A stretch of DNA of 64,000 bases from NCBI RefSeq assembly GCF_963678635.1, contig NC_087063.1:52093220-52157219 (forward strand), written 5' to 3'. The translations under genes and the position numbers were made by a program. The notes below the pieces were generated by a model. The model did not search any database. It was not told the origin of the DNA and saw nothing but the letters and a program-made list of their open reading frames with translations. The DNA is from Symsagittifera roscoffensis (taxonomy: Eukaryota > Xenacoelomorpha > Acoela > Convolutidae). Below, one piece after another: positions 39,861 to 53,050 of the stretch (positions within the stretch are counted from its first letter, which is position 1; each line of letters opens with the position of its first letter).

Positions 39861-40094
39861 TTATGTTTGCAAATGGAAATCTAAATTCATTGCAAGTAGT
39901 ATTCGAAATATAAAAGTTTGTTCTGGCTTTTGCCGAACTATCATATAACTATACGGCAAGTTTCTACTTTGTCGTATGTCGTCTTTGGTTCGAGATCTTC
40001 TTCCAATTCCGGGTAGTTCTGTTATGGTTCGGAATATTGGCTCTGATCTATTGAGTCGTAGAGACATTTCGATTAAATTATTGTCGTATAACAT
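39861..40094 (-). CDS. 77-aa leader ORF of element 2
   Basis: Counterpart of 6246-6479 with two amino-acid changes and the same start and stop. Confidence 0.5.
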   Translation of the reverse strand: MLYDNNLIEMSLRLNRSEPIFRTITELPGIGRRSRTKDDIRQSRNLPYSYMIVRQKPEQTFIFRILLAMNLDFHLQT

Positions 40095-40158
40095 TTTTGT
40101 AAATGTTTTTGTCTAATTTCTAATCTATTTTTGGTTAATTCTAATCTATTAAGGTCTT

Positions 40159-40181
40159 GTTCGAGACTTATGGTCGCACCA
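40159..40181 (-). promoter_or_regulatory. Primer-binding site of element 2
   Basis: Identical to that of element 1 and again separated from the LTR by two bases. Confidence 0.8.
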
Positions 40182-40183
40182 GA

Positions 40184-40591
40184 TGAGTTAGGACCGAAGT
40201 GTAACTCATAGAGTAATTTCGGATAGGGTACACCGTCTGCTCGTCACGCTATCTTATTTTCGGCCGGATAGATTCGTGCAACTTCTTAGTCTAATACCGA
40301 TCCTAATCTTACTCTTATACTATCTAGTCTCAGGTTGTTTAACTAGTCTCTGCTAGGCTCAATAGATCTAGGGTATACTGGTTTATTGCGGCTGCTGAAG
40401 TGCTCGGGAGAGTCCAACTAATTTCTAAGTTAAATTCAAATCTCTCTGGTGCTGAAATTACAAGTAACTTCAGCACTTACAAATAAGTGGGTTGTTAGTT
40501 AGATGGATCATGATTGGTTAATATTAAATACTTTACATTGGTAAAACATTTAATTTATCCAATCATAAAATGTAGTTTAGATCAGGTTCCA
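40184..40591 (-). repeat. 5' LTR of element 2 (408 bp)
   Basis: Matches the left LTR throughout. It is followed by the target duplication AAAC at 40592-40595. Confidence 0.95.
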
Positions 40592-40595
40592 AAAC

Positions 40596-41154
40596 ACAAA
40601 CGGAGCAGATGCAGTTTTGGGAGAGAAGCACGGCACGGAGGATTCCTTCTCAGGGGTTTGACCGCCTTACAACCTAAAGGGTCCATTCTTGGGATTATTT
40701 GATGACATCTTGTTTAGCTGAACACCCGTAAAGTTTTTCTGAAATTAGGCAGAGCGCGCGCCCATAAAAATCATAATAAATTGCCTTCAGGCAGAAATAA
40801 AAACAAAAATACACAAAATGGCGCTAAATAAATTTACAACTGGCTGGGATGTCATCATCGGATCTACAGATCAGTTTTCAGGTGTCTATGATGTGGCATT
40901 CCAAAAAAGTGTAATTAGAGCCAATCATTTTGAAACGAATTGCAGATGTAATAAGGCTTGAACTCTGATGATTCATCAGTTCATGTTCAGCTTGAAAGAA
41001 ATTTTTGAAAGTGTTTTCAAAATTTTTTTGAAAGTGTTTCCATTAAATTATACAATTGAAGTTCTCACACTGAGGTTAATTTTTTAACACTTACATCTGT
41101 TACTGACTGATATTTACGGATTATGAACATGCCTTTAAATAATCGTTTCGGTTT
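40596..41154. other. Flank of element 2, no gene supported
   Basis: A 47-codon plus-strand ORF starting near 40818 ('MALNKFTTGWDVIIGS') has no other support. Confidence 0.4.
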
Positions 41155-41388
41155 TTAGTCCAGGATATCAATTTCTAATTTGTTTATAGACCTGTATGCC
41201 AATACATCAAACTGAATATCAAGCTGCATATAAACTATGTATAATTGGACTAGATATGTAGTTGACAGTTTTCCTCGATTTAAAAAAGATGACGGAAAAG
41301 TTTCTGTGAGTGTCTTAACTAACAAGTAATTATGCTCTGTGAAGTTCAAGTTTTTGTTCAAGATCACTCCGAGGTAACTCCGAGGCAA
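41155..41388 (-). pseudogene. LINE relic: RT thumb region
   Basis: The frame 'SYLGVILNKNLNFTEH' followed by 'LVQLYIVYMQLDIQFDV' has the layout of the segment after the RT core in CR1/Jockey-like LINEs (YLG...L....H...). It is a short isolated fragment with no endonuclease or RT core beside it on this strand. Confidence 0.5.
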
Positions 41389-42260
41389 TATTCATCCACC
41401 GGGCTGGCAATGTGATTGGAAAATTTTTTCAATCTGTTTTTTAATGTTTTTTCGCTGCTGCAATTTCAACTTAATTTTTCATCCATTTTTTGAATACTTA
41501 AATGTCTATTTTTTCCAGTAAAAATAGTTAAAACTTTGAACTAACACAATTTAAAAACTTACAAAAGGTTCTTTGAAGCTCTCATTATCAATGACTTTAA
41601 GCTCACTGGTCGGTGTATTTAAAAACGTTTTTTTAGATTAGACTGAGGTTTTCTAGTTTCAGCCAACTTCTCGTTACTTTTGTTGTATCTACCTCATTAC
41701 GGTTACTATAGTTTTTTAATTATAAATCTCACTCCATAGTGGTCAAAAATTGAAAAAATTCAAAAATGCAAAAATGCTCAAAAATGGTCCTCTTCGGCCT
41801 GTTTTTTTTCGTCACAAGTTTGACTGCAAATTTCAAAAAAAGTATGCATTTTAAAACAGCTCGGAAAATTAATTTGGTCGACCTAAAAACATTTTTCATT
41901 GTTTTGAAAATTTGCCCTATCTCACGAAAATCTTATATCGGCCCCTGCACAGAAAATAATGCGTTTACAAATTTTTTTTATACTCCTCCATGTTGCGATA
42001 CGCAGAGGATCTGTGAAAAACTATCCAGCCTTCTGAGCATATTCGGCACATTTCATTTCCTCCTATTACAGACTGATTTAATTTGGTGGACGAAGCTTTT
42101 ATCGCAGCTCAAAATTGTTGTTTTTTGCGTATAGAACTTTGCGTATAGAACTTTAGGTTGTAAGGCTGTGGGTACCACAATTGCGGCCAAAACTGGTCAG
42201 GCTGTGTTCGACCTGGAGCAAGAGGTCAAGTGAGCACTCGTCCTCACACACTATCATTGA
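41389..42260. other. No gene seen
   Basis: AT-rich sequence. An open frame at 41766-42134 has no recognisable domain or splice support. Confidence 0.4.
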
Positions 42261-42261
42261 C

Positions 42262-42330
42262 ATGGTAGGGGATCGATTACCCGATCTGACCATCTCAAAG
42301 TGACCACCTTACCACTACGCTAAATGCTAT
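42262..42330 (-). repeat. tRNA-like relic (possible SINE head)
   Basis: The minus strand reads TAGCGTAGTGG (perfect pol III A-box type) and about 40 bases later GGGTAATCGATCCCC (B-box-like). A proper cloverleaf cannot be closed, so this is a tRNA pseudogene or a tRNA-derived SINE rather than a working tRNA. Confidence 0.3.
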
Positions 42331-45300
42331 GAAGGATATGAGTGAGCTCAGTTCTAGGTGAGTGGCGAGTGAGCTCAATTTTTGTTTTGCTTTTTTTTGT
42401 GTGCAATTTTTCGCGTGATAACTCGGGGACTAATTCAGATAAAAATGAGCACATTCAGCTTCCAACCGTGGCAATGTGGTGACCAATATAGACGCGAGTT
42501 TGATTCATCCCATCTCATGGAAAGAAACTCAAGCCAACTATTTCAAAGCTGGAGCTAGAGTTTTTATGTAGCAATTGAGGAACTTAAAAGCATGGACTTA
42601 ACTGTTGTTAGTAGAACCCAATAACGAATCGTGAATAATTGCTCAACTAGAATCGTAGATGTTCTCTTTATTATTTGGGATAAATTTCCAATCAAATTGT
42701 TTAAAGGACCATAATTCGGGAAACACCGCAGCTAAAACCGACAAAGCAATTTCATTACTCAGAATCACTGGGTTTGGGTTGCGATTTGGTATTATGTAAA
42801 CGAATTTGTAAGTGACTTGTACTACTTATCCGCTCATAAGATTATCAATTCAAATTGTTCTGGTTAATTCTCTGAGTTTTTTCTCTTTGTTATGGTTGAA
42901 ACTCGGATTTATTTCAGCATTATAAATCATGAATCAGCTTGCTTCAGTTTATTTTATGCTTGTTTTTTAATTTGAGATTGGAAAAGAATTTACCCTTTCA
43001 GAAATTTTTTGTCAATATTTGAGTTTTAGCTGTCGACTTCAAACTGTTGGCAGTAATGGAGATTACCTGCTGTGAGTGAATGAGAATTAACTGATGGCAA
43101 TTATTGAGATTAAAATGAAGGTAGTAAATGAGGTTGAACTGTTCAAAAAAAAGACTTGCGTCAAATTTTTGCTTTAAACTTTGCTTCAAATTTTTTTGCT
43201 TTAAATTCACACAAAAGTCCGTTTGTTTCGAAGTGACAATTTTTTGCATACTTCAGTTTTTGGTATACTAAAATCTTGGTAACGATGAATATATTTATAG
43301 TTCTAATTTAAGAAAAAACCTTTTCACTAGGATCACTTTGGGTGGAGGCGATGTTTTTACTCTGGTCATGCATTGTAACAAAATATCATATGAAAATCAA
43401 AAGTTTAAAAATTGAATAATTTTAAAAAGAAAGCATCGTTCCAGTTTACCGGCAATTGGACTCATTCATCTCCCCTAAAACAGCTACTCAAAAACCTTTT
43501 AAAAAACGGTAGACACAAGACTCATTATCTCAAATCATTTTGTAATAGGATTCTTACAACTCATTTCAAAAATTATCTGTTAGATTTAAAAAGAGGAAGC
43601 AGAAAGAAGGCGACCAGATTGCAGGTTGCAAATTTAAAAGAATGAAAGATAGCTGAGAAACGCTTGCTCTTTTTCTGGACCTTCCAAAGCACACTTTTTT
43701 AAAAAAAGTTTTATTTTGAACGTCCGATTTTAAACTTGAGTTACGTTTTTTGGATTAACGAAAACACAATTTCATTGGATTCAATTATGGTTACTTGATG
43801 TGTTTTAAAATTGTTTTTCTTAACATCATGAATATTCAACAACAGATGAATGATATCATCAATACAGCTATGTGAGAGAAGCGTTACTGCTGATGGCAAA
43901 CAACTTGAAAACAAACGTGAAATAGCAGAAAAAAACCGAGCGAATTGTAAATGAGCGACTATTTGATATAACTTGAAGTGTACGGGAACGTTATACCACT
44001 GAAGTTTCCATCTTAATCAAAAATCCTCCAATTGATCTGTGAAAACATTCCGGTGATTTTCACGAATATAAAAACAAATTTGTTGACGATTTGCTATTTT
44101 TTTTCTCCGAGATTTGGGATACTCGAATGTAACGGAGAGCTCAAGGAGCGAATACTACTTCACGCTGGATACTGAAATTCTACCACATGGGGTTTTTGTG
44201 GAAGTCTTAAGGTTGGAGGACGAGTAAGCAAATTAAAATTTGCAAAAAGTTTTGATTGATAAAGCGACAAATTGAATGGGAAGAAAGTATAAATGACCGA
44301 GCGTCTTGAATCAAACTTAAATCAAAAGACAACAATCAAATCTTGTTGGAACTGCAGCGTGTCGGATTTATGTAAAAAAGGCCGTGGTCATATTAGTTAT
44401 AAAAAGTTAGACAATGTGGACGATTTAAAAACTATAGAACAAGCTATCAAAAATTAGCCAGTGACTAATAGGACGACAAGGTCTAAGTGCATGCATCCGA
44501 AATCAAAATTGAAGAGAAAAACTTGATACTGTATTCCAGTCTACCTCTCAAAGTAAAAAAAAGAACATGGAAAAGTGAAGCATATGAACTCTAATGAACT
44601 CTAGTTTGTGGAGATAGAAGCATTCGCTCAAAATTGAAAATTTAAGTTATTAACCTTGATATAGCTGTTAACTTTACTTCAATTGAAGGAGCAAAAGCGT
44701 TGACATGCACAACAGAATATACTGTATACTCTCGGAAAACTGTCAATTTCTGATTATCTAATTCGTTTTTCCGAATTTGTTCTTCCAAAGAACAATCCAA
44801 TAACTACAGTTCGCTTAGAAGCAAAATACTTCTTTTTTTTTCTTCCAAAATTTTTTTTCATTATGAACACTGTACAAAAACGCGGTTTTAAATCGCAGTC
44901 TTATGAATAATTAAATGGTCTCCAAAATGAAGTAATAAAAAAAGCATGAAGGGAAAAAATGCTTGATTTTGGGACTATTTGCGAATTTGCGGTTCTCAGC
45001 AACTTTTGAAAAATTAATTTTTTAATTTCCTTTTGTGTTACTAAAAAAACAGTTAATTCAACTGAGGCATAGTTCTTAAGAGACATGTATCTCATTTCTT
45101 AGTTTTATTTTTTTCTTATAATTTTTTCAGAGCACATTTTTGAGTGTAGTTGCGATTTTCTGCAATTAAGCTCGTCCAAATGTAAAAATATTGTCATGGT
45201 TGCAACTTTCAGCAACCGAAAAGAGAATTGTCAAAACTGGATAAAAACCCATAGTTGGAATTTTCAGCAATTATGGTTGAACAAAACAAAAATCAAACAA

Positions 45301-45900
45301 ACTGAGTCTTCAAAGAACAAACAACATTTTCTTCAGTAAGAAAAAGTTAAAACTGTAATAAAATTGCGATTTTCAGAAGTCTGTTGATCAAATCAATTGA
45401 AAGTAGAACAAAGCTTTATCTTGGAATTAAAACTAGTAAGTTGCAATTTATAGTACTTACTGAAACCTTGCTGAAGAATATATGGAATTTTGTAATTTCA
45501 AAGTGCTAGATTACCAATCTTTAAAAACAGTGGATAGGAAAAGGCGTGGTTGATGTGTTGCTTTTTTCGTAAGCGAAGGTATTTTATTAAAAACTACAAA
45601 GAACTGACTTAAGAAAAAATTGTAGATTTCTTGATCACTTAAAAACTTATCTGTACGAGTTGAAAATGAATTCTGTCAACAACAAAAAAAGTGAAAAAAA
45701 AATTGTGCCTGGAATCAAAAAAACTCCTTATTTGAGAGAAATCTTGGAAGCAAGAGCCATAAAATTTCGACCAAGTTTTTATATAATGTTAAAAGATAGA
45801 TCAGAAAAAAAGAAGAAAAAATGAGTTCAAAATACAGCATTCCGAGTGCAGAAGGTTTTAACAATTTTTATTTGAAAATTGTCAGAAGGTAATTGAAAGT
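42331..45900. other. 3.5 kb with no gene supported
   Basis: Short frames only (for example 42998-43249 and 43412-43645), all without motifs. The part from about 43800 rightward may be the decayed 5' portion of the LINE at 45930-46461. Confidence 0.4.
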
Positions 45901-45929
45901 AATACAACACCGCATAATTTCTTGTTGAG

Positions 45930-46461
45930 AATGAAAATAAAACGTTTTTTGAAAGCATTTCAACCGAGGAAGTTTTTGAACTAAGTAAGATCCTGAAGAA
46001 AAAAAAGAGCCCAGGAAATTACAACACAATCTTAAAGCTAATTTTAAAAAATAGTCCGGTTATAACTGACTACTGAGTCACCTTTAAATCAGTATGTCGA
46101 GTTATCATATTATCGTACAATTTTTTTGAAAGCTAAAACTCAACCATTTTATAAAAGTGTCACATTGTCAGATTGTGATAATAACAGACCTAAATCTATG
46201 ATTGGGTTAGTGGAAAACTTAGAAGGCAATAATGGCTTCGTTGTACGTTAATAGATCTTACAAGAGCTTTCGACTTAGTTGATCACAAAATCTTGCTCGA
46301 AAAAATGCGAAATATATTATTCACGAGGTAACGTTTTGACAGTTTTGAGGTCAAACCATGAAAATCCGTAAGCAGGTTAGTTATAACAATTCATTATCAG
46401 ACACTAAAACAACCTACTAAGATGTACCACAAGGTTCTGTACAGTGTCCTTTGTTGTTTTT
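45930..46461 (+). pseudogene. LINE (non-LTR retrotransposon) RT relic
   Basis: Broken frames in order read 'LSKILKKKKSPGNYN', 'LIDLTRAFDLVDHKILLEKM' and 'DVPQGSVQCPLLFL'. These are the KSPG, D.xxAFDxVDH and PQGS.xxPLLF blocks of CR1/RTE-like reverse transcriptases. Stops and gaps separate them. It breaks off where the gypsy relic begins. Confidence 0.75.
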
Positions 46462-46477
46462 GGTGTGATGGTTTTCC

Positions 46478-47604
46478 AAACGTCTTTAGACATAATTAAA
46501 AAAAACTGTTTACTGTTTACTGGGGACAATGAGAGTGGAGCTGTGTGTAATGGCTGGGTGACATCTGCGTCAATCAAACTCATCGGAGGAACTCGATTGT
46601 TCATCAACGGACAGGACTTGATAGCCCAAATGTTATTGCAACTAGTCCAGAAGAAGCCTAGCCACAAACTGATGTCAATCCAGGATGAAGCCGACTCTGA
46701 AGACGACGATAAATGGGTAAGCTCTTTTCTAAGCTCTTTAAATGGGCGGGAAAAATACGTAAAGTTAAAAATACAAGCCGAATTTTTTGCAAATCTCAGG
46801 CCGATTCAACAAAAGGGACGAAGGGTGTCAATAACATTCCAAAATGATCGACGGGAAAACTCATAAATTAATCAAACAAGGGCATGCAGAAAGATTGGAA
46901 GACTGCTCGAATAACTTTTCGTATCCCCGATTGTAATTACGGTAAAGAAGGACGGCTCGGTAAAACTCGCTTTCGAGGCACGCGAATAAAAAACAGATGC
47001 ATAAGAAGAAGTACCAAATGCCAAACATCGAGAAACTGATGGACGCCGTCGGCCAAACAATATGTGAAAAAAAATCGGGCAAAAAAAATTCTCCACCATG
47101 GATCTAACGTATGAATACGGGCAACTGCCGCTAAGCCAAGAAACCAAATTGCATTGCGCTTTTTCTCTAGTCGGTGGTAAATCGACCGGAACGTATATAT
47201 TCGAAACCGGATTTTACGGTCTTACCACAATGCGGGCGGAATTCCAACGAGTAATGGATTCGATATTTTCGGAATATCCACAGGCGCATGCGTTTGTCGA
47301 CGATATCTCAGTGGTAACAACAGGTTCTGAGTTAGAAAATATATCAACCTTGGAGAAAATTCTGAGAAAGTTAGACAAAGAAAACATGTCATTGAAGCTG
47401 TTGAAATGTAATTTCGCACAAAAAGAATGTGAATGGCTAGGACATAAAAAGAGGTCGACTGGAGTAACGCCGCTCATTCGGAAAACGGAGCCAATCGAGG
47501 CACTGAAACCGTCCTGCACACTATCTCAGCCAAAATCATTTATGGGGTCAATTCACAGTCTACACAAGTATTCTTTAGCATTGGCAGAGTCACCAGCCCA
47601 ATAA
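46478..47604 (+). pseudogene. Gypsy relic 3: protease-RT linker and reverse transcriptase
   Basis: From 46478 the frame reads a pre-RT linker ('RPIQQKGRRVSITF') and, across stops, 'VTVKKDGSVKLAFEAR'. From 47098 it has 'STMDLTYEYGQLPLS', 'TGFYGLTTMRAEFQRVMDS', the catalytic 'AFVDDISVV' and 'KCNFAQKECEWLGH'. This is a Ty3/gypsy RT of a family distinct from elements 1 and 2. In-frame stops and shifts make it inactive. The opposite-strand frames are shadows. Confidence 0.85.
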
Positions 47605-47639
47605 GAACATTATTAAGCAAGAAAAATCAAAACTAATGG

Positions 47640-48130
47640 ACAGCAAATTGTCAGAGAGCATTTGAAAAGTTAAAATGTCTTGTGGCAAATATCGAGGAAA
47701 TTCGGCATTTCAACGTGCATAAAGATATTAGAATAGTGTGCGACGCTAGTCACAATGAATTGGGGGCCGTATTAGAGCATCTTAAACCGAAGAGTGGAGG
47801 CCAATTTCGTTCGCATTGCGCTATTTAATTGACGTTGAAAAGCGGCACTCCACAAATGAACTAGAAATGCTCGCGGATGTCTGGGGGGCAAAAAAAATTA
47901 GGAATTATGTCCTAGAACGGAAATTTCAGGTAGTTACCGATCATTTTAAAATGAAAATAATAAGAACAAAACGATATTTAATTGGTTAAAAAGATGGCTA
48001 ATTCCGTTTGATTTCGAGTAAAAACACATACCAGGGGCGATAACTAGGTTAGCGGAATAACTTTCCAGACACCCGAACAGCGAAGCCAAATATGTGTCGG
48101 CTTACGACAGTATGTTCACGATCGCAAAAC
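47640..48130 (+). pseudogene. Gypsy relic 3: RNase H
   Basis: 'IRIVCDASHNELGAVLEHL' is the RNase H start. It is followed by frameshifted fragments of the rest. Confidence 0.75.
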
Positions 48131-48636
48131 CTAAATCAATTCAAAGCGCCCTCGATATAAAGCGCCCTCGGTATGAATCGATATAAAAAAAACCATCCAA
48201 GGGTCCAAAATTGTATATCAAAAACAGTGATAAAGTTGAAATATTGATCCGGAAATTAGCAAACCAAAAGGCGATATGCAAAATTCGTAATGGAACACTG
48301 CCGCTAGAGCGCAAACGATCATGCAACGACAAGCTAACCAATCAGAATTCAGATATTTGCATATGCTGACGGTCACGAAAAAAGCCGCGCCGACGGTCAA
48401 ACGTTGATATAAATAGATTAGTTGGAGCGATTACTACTTGTAAACACAGTCACGCACAATTTATTCATAGAAAACATTCAATGATTATGGACAAATCAAT
48501 TCGGAAAATACAGAAGTTTTTAGAACGCTATCCTAGTATAACTAGTAGGGAAGAAGATGAAGTGGAAGAGTTAGTCGAAGAATGAAACCTAAACGCAACT
48601 ACTACGGAGACGATAAGTACGAAAATAAACACAATC
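48131..48636. other. Spacer inside gypsy relic 3
   Basis: Heavily mutated tether between RNase H and integrase, possibly with a small insertion. Nothing further is recognised. Confidence 0.4.
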
Positions 48637-49660
48637 ATGTCGATTCCTGCACAATTCCCTGGTGAAACACTTCCCGCTGTTGACCCGGCTCACACCTTTA
48701 TGTCTATAGTCCCTCGTAATTGTAAAGTAGTTTTCAAGGCCACCGCGTTACCTGAGTCGCAATATGCATCAGATCCCCAGTTAGAAGCTATTTATCAGTT
48801 AATTAAATCTAAGGACCCAGATACCGCATCAAATATCTATGCACTGAATCGATATTACGCACGATTTGTTAATGATTTCCATATTAAAGAATACTTTTTG
48901 TGGATGGACGACAAATTAGTCATTCCAAATTCTCTTCATACAGCAATTAACAATCGTCTACAATACTATCATCAGCGGAAAATTAACAAATTTGTGGCGG
49001 CAAAAGACATCTGGTATCCATATACCCACCGGAACATAGTGTCTATCGCGCAAAACTGTCAGGAATGTATACTTGCCCGTGAGAACTTGAAAACAACATG
49101 TACTAAAGGGGAGTTAGGTAAAATACTCGAACTGAAGGAGCCCAATAAGGACTTACATTTGGATTTTTGGAGACCAATTACCTACCTGCAGGAATCTAAA
49201 AAGTACGTGATAGTGGCAGTGGATAGATTCTCTAGATGGCCATCCGCAAGGGTCTGCAATGAAAATCGCTCGGACAAAATTCTAAAATTTCTCAACTTCT
49301 ATAATAATAGCCTCGGAAAATCCACGTTGATCAAAGAACGAATTTCTTGTCGAAAGACGTTAAGGCGTTTTGTAATACCGAAGGCCTTGAAATCGTACAG
49401 TCGCCGGTTAATGACCATCGAGCCACCGGTTGTGTTGGAAGAATGATCGCAAGTTTGAAAAACTATGTACGCACGGGAGGAACGGCCGGAACCTTTGGAG
49501 AAAATGGTAGAAAGAGCACTTGGGTCATTGCGGTTTTCGCTGAGAGCTACTCTAAAATTAACGCGATTCGAAGCCCACCATGGCAGGGAAGCGAACACTG
49601 TACTTTGAAATTTTACAAAAATACCGTCGCTCAGAAATTTCAATTGGTCTAATGGCCTAA
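48637..49660 (+). pseudogene. Gypsy relic 3: integrase
   Basis: The 269-codon frame to 49446 carries the zinc-binding region ('NCQECILAR') and the first catalytic Asp block ('LHLDFWRPITYLQESKKY', 'VAVDRFSRWPSARVCN'). A frameshift near 49340 moves the rest to another frame ('DVKAFCNTEGLEIVQSPVND' with 'GCVGRMIASLKNYV' after it). The residue expected to be the catalytic Glu has become Gly in 'CVGRMI'. Confidence 0.85.
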
Positions 49661-50590
49661 AATCTAAGTCTGCTTGTTTCAATGAACAAGATCCGGAGGC
49701 ATAACAGATGCCAAAACTGGCCGAAACGAACTAGGGAGTGAGGTCGGACACTGAGTATGGGGGGACAAGACCCGAAATCACCCACTGACACTATTCAATG
49801 CGCAGGCACTGAATAAAGCTAATGAGCCAACGGCACAATCATTCCAAGGATCAAGCAGCAAAGCCGGCCCATCTCGAATGGTCCTCCGACGTACTGGGAA
49901 CAGAAATCTGAAATTTATAAACTGTTAAATACTAGAATAGTGTCGGAAAGCATGAATACAGTCAAAATGCGTCAAAATGCTTGCTTAGGAAATTCGAAGT
50001 CGCGGTACGAAAATCGAACACGCCGAAGAAACCTGTCGCAGCGGGGCTACGGAAGAAACTGGCTGAGTCAACAAAACTGGCGGCGAAAAGCGGGACAAAG
50101 GGCGAAAAGCGGCTTTGTGTTTCAAAATTTTACATCTAGTACTTACATTTCACTTCAATCAAATCAATTGCAGTTCATTTAATTTTACTAGAGGGAATGA
50201 CATAGTGGTAAATTATCCATCTGAATTGTTATTTAGTTCTTGCTAGTTTCTTTTGTCAATCATATCAGTTCTTCTAGTGCCAGACATCCTTGACAGGTGT
50301 TTGGACTTCGGAGTGCCTGATACCTTCGGATGAACTCTGAAACAATATCTTTGTGATCCATGAAACAGTTAAGTTTTTCATACAAAAAGGATTCAGTTCA
50401 ACTACCAAATTAGCAATTTAAAAACTTTGTTCGACTTTAACGGACATTGTGCCACTTTGTTCGACTTTGATCGACTCTATCGGAAATTTTTTGCTTTTAC
50501 CGGGAATTAGCCGAAGCGTCATTATTTACAACAAAACTCGGACATTTATTGACCGTTTCTATCAAGTATCTGTCAAAAACGTTTTTTAAT
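49661..50590. other. Tail of gypsy relic 3 and spacer
   Basis: Probably the decayed integrase C-terminus up to about 50100, then about 450 bases with nothing recognised. A tRNA-like word near 50200 was rejected. Confidence 0.4.
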
Positions 50591-51964
50591 TCATTTTTAA
50601 TTTTGTTTAATGATTGACACCTTTTGACATGAAGTCAAATTTGAGATACTTGGATCAGTTTTTTTCTATATTGCTCGGAAGACTATATAGCAAATTTTGT
50701 TTTTAAAGTCAAATTACCTTTTTCAGACAACTTCCGCGTTCAATGTTCAGACCACTTCTGTAATAATTAAAAATGCATATCCCATTCTCACGAGTGACCA
50801 AAAAAACTTTAACCAATTTGTGTTTGATTTAAAATTGTCTGGGTGATATGACTCTAGAGAATAGAAATAACTTCTTTTTATAACTTCCAAAAAAACCTTG
50901 AAAAGGTCTGAACAAGCTAAAGCAGCGAGGAAAGCACTGAAAAGTTTGACATAAGGTGCAAAAATCACTAAGAGTGCAATTTATCGGAATAAAAAGCTCA
51001 AGAATAAATAATTCCTTTTCATGAAACTGGAGTAACAAAAATTAAATATAAGGGAGATCTAGTTCATGCTCAGAAAATCCCAAATAGCAGTGCAAGTAGC
51101 ACAAAAAACTTCAAACACACAAAAAATTTTTAATTTCTTCAAAGGCATAAACGTTTACAATTGTTTTCAATAACATAACCAACAGAGAGTATAATATAGC
51201 CAACTGTCTTGTTCCGTTGAGAATTTTAATTTTCAAGTGAATGGCCTCATAGCTCTTTAATTTTTAAGGCTTATTTGTGAGCAACACATATTGATAAAAT
51301 TAACTCAATTTGAGAAAAATGGATCAAAACGTAATATTTTTGCTCCGCTGGTAAAAATGAAGAGTAAAATTTTTTTCGAAAACAAAAGTCAATCACGTTT
51401 ATTTTGATGTTTACGTTCTTGCTATTCAATAACGGAGTTTGCTTTCCTTTCATCAAAAGAACTGGCTTGAACTTAATATAGAAGAAAAATCAAACCGCGA
51501 AAAATGAAATTTGAGCGTTAACAAATTTTATTTCTTTTTTCTGAAAAACAAGCAAACCAAATATCACCAGGGCCTATATAGAGTATTCACTACGTTCAGA
51601 ACTCTAAAAAATTAATGAAAAACAAAAAAATTGAAAAGAAACATTAAAAGTGTTTTTTCTAAGTTCTTATTTTTGTCCACATCTTTTTTTTTAATTTTTC
51701 AGAAGAGGTTTTTTTGTCAAGGAAACGTTAAAGGAAGCTTCCAAAATTAGTTTTCGTTCAGTGAAATTAAATTTTTTAAAGAAAAAATGAACAATGTTGC
51801 CTGATATAACGAACATTAATTGATCGCTTTTGTTGCTCAGTTAGACTGAAGCTCAAGAATTTAAAAATGATTTTGACTTTTAAAACTTTTCGAATCACGA
51901 CTGAAAACGCTTCATTATCATATATCAATTGAGTGATTCCGATAAATATTTGTGATACCTAATT

Positions 51965-52100
51965 TTACAGGGAAGACGAACTAGAAGAAAAAAAAATACA
52001 ACATGCCCAAAAGTAATATTCCTCCCCAGTATCATTGTTTGGAACAGTACGGATTTCGCATATACAATATAAGTTTTGACTAATCAAATTTTCGATAACT
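51965..52100 (-). pseudogene. Possible GT43 last-exon relic in the array (unit 1; also about 56590-56660 and 62055-62125)
   Basis: The minus frame reads 'CICEIRTVPNNDTGEEYY', which can be lined up with the VWHTxT...EEYY stretch of the last exon of gene B. The aromatic and histidine residues are lost and no clean acceptor precedes it. All three units keep 'TVPN.DTGEE'. Alternatively it is a conserved non-coding block. Confidence 0.25.
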
Positions 52101-53050
52101 CGTGGATAAAAACCTGCCCATAACAACCTTTTAGTTTTGCTAATTTTTTCAACACTATCCATTTGATGTTCTAAAATCTGCTTTTTGCCGATTTTTATAT
52201 CATTCTTCTCCGAAACATATACTGATTTGAGAGCAGAATTGCGAATGTGAAATTTATTGCGATCAACTTCGGTATTTGAAGTTTTGATTTATATATGGCA
52301 ATTTATGCTCAGAAGAACAATACGTAATATCGTTTAGTCTAGACTAAAGCAAGTCCTGATAGAAGGCTGCCTGTGGGAGAGAATAGAAAAAGGCACAAAT
52401 CTTAAATAAGTTTAAGTTCCCCGGGTTGTCAAAAAAACTTATCGTACAATTTTGTACATGGAATTTGCATAATGAATTTTTTCCATACTCCGTGTACGAC
52501 AAACATTTTTTTGAATGGAATTGTATGATAAGCAAGCATTTTTCTTGTATGGAAATGTATGATAGGCATTTTTTTGTATGATTAGGCATTGACGTTAACC
52601 CGGGTCATTTCAACCGTTTCCAAGCTCTTATCTGAAACTTTTTGGGCGCATTGGCTTTAGCTTATAACATATTAACTTGTGGGGAACAATTAAGTTACTT
52701 TCAAATCATTTTGAAAAATTTAGAACATGGTTGTTTTCATTTTGAGATATTAATGTTGATTTTAGTAGCACATTTTGGGATTCACAAAAACATCGTTAAA
52801 ATTTAAATTTTTGACAAATTAGCAGGCACATTTTTGATAACTTTGCTATGGCTTTTTAGTGTATTTGGTTTAGATACTTTGAAAGCCGATAGTTACCTGA
52901 AAAACTGTGGCTTAAATTTTTATTATTCAACTTACGTAAAAAAGAGCTGATATTCAGCAGTTTTTCGTCACAGAGAAATTGTAAACTTTGGAAGCAATTT
53001 TGCTCCTTGTTTATACAGGAAGAGTATTAAAGATGTTTGTAAAAACGTAC

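Larger units (their letters stand above)
28410..40591 (-). mobile_element. Element 2: 12.2-kb env-less copy of the same family, inverted
   Basis: Same family as element 1, read from right to left. Its LTRs are 408 bp and look identical to each other, so it too is young. It retains the primer-binding site, 77-aa ORF, ORF0 and most of gag-pol. It lacks the end of pol, the hydrophobic ORF, the ATG-less frame, env, the 599-aa ORF and the donor of the 3' intron, all replaced by a 47-base poly(A) (coding strand). Gag carries two single-base frameshifts, so it could only move with help from another copy. Confidence 0.95.

Noticed and set aside
40818-40961. 47-codon plus-strand ORF
   Set aside because: Short, no domain, no splice signals that would extend it convincingly.
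50195-50260. tRNA-like word with an A-box-like TGACATAGTGG
   Set aside because: No B-box and no stems could be found.
52344-52589. GT43 exon-5-like frame ending 'AAFYQDLL'
   Set aside because: Has an ACAG acceptor but no QES/MES motif, length or donor matching the 67-base exons.
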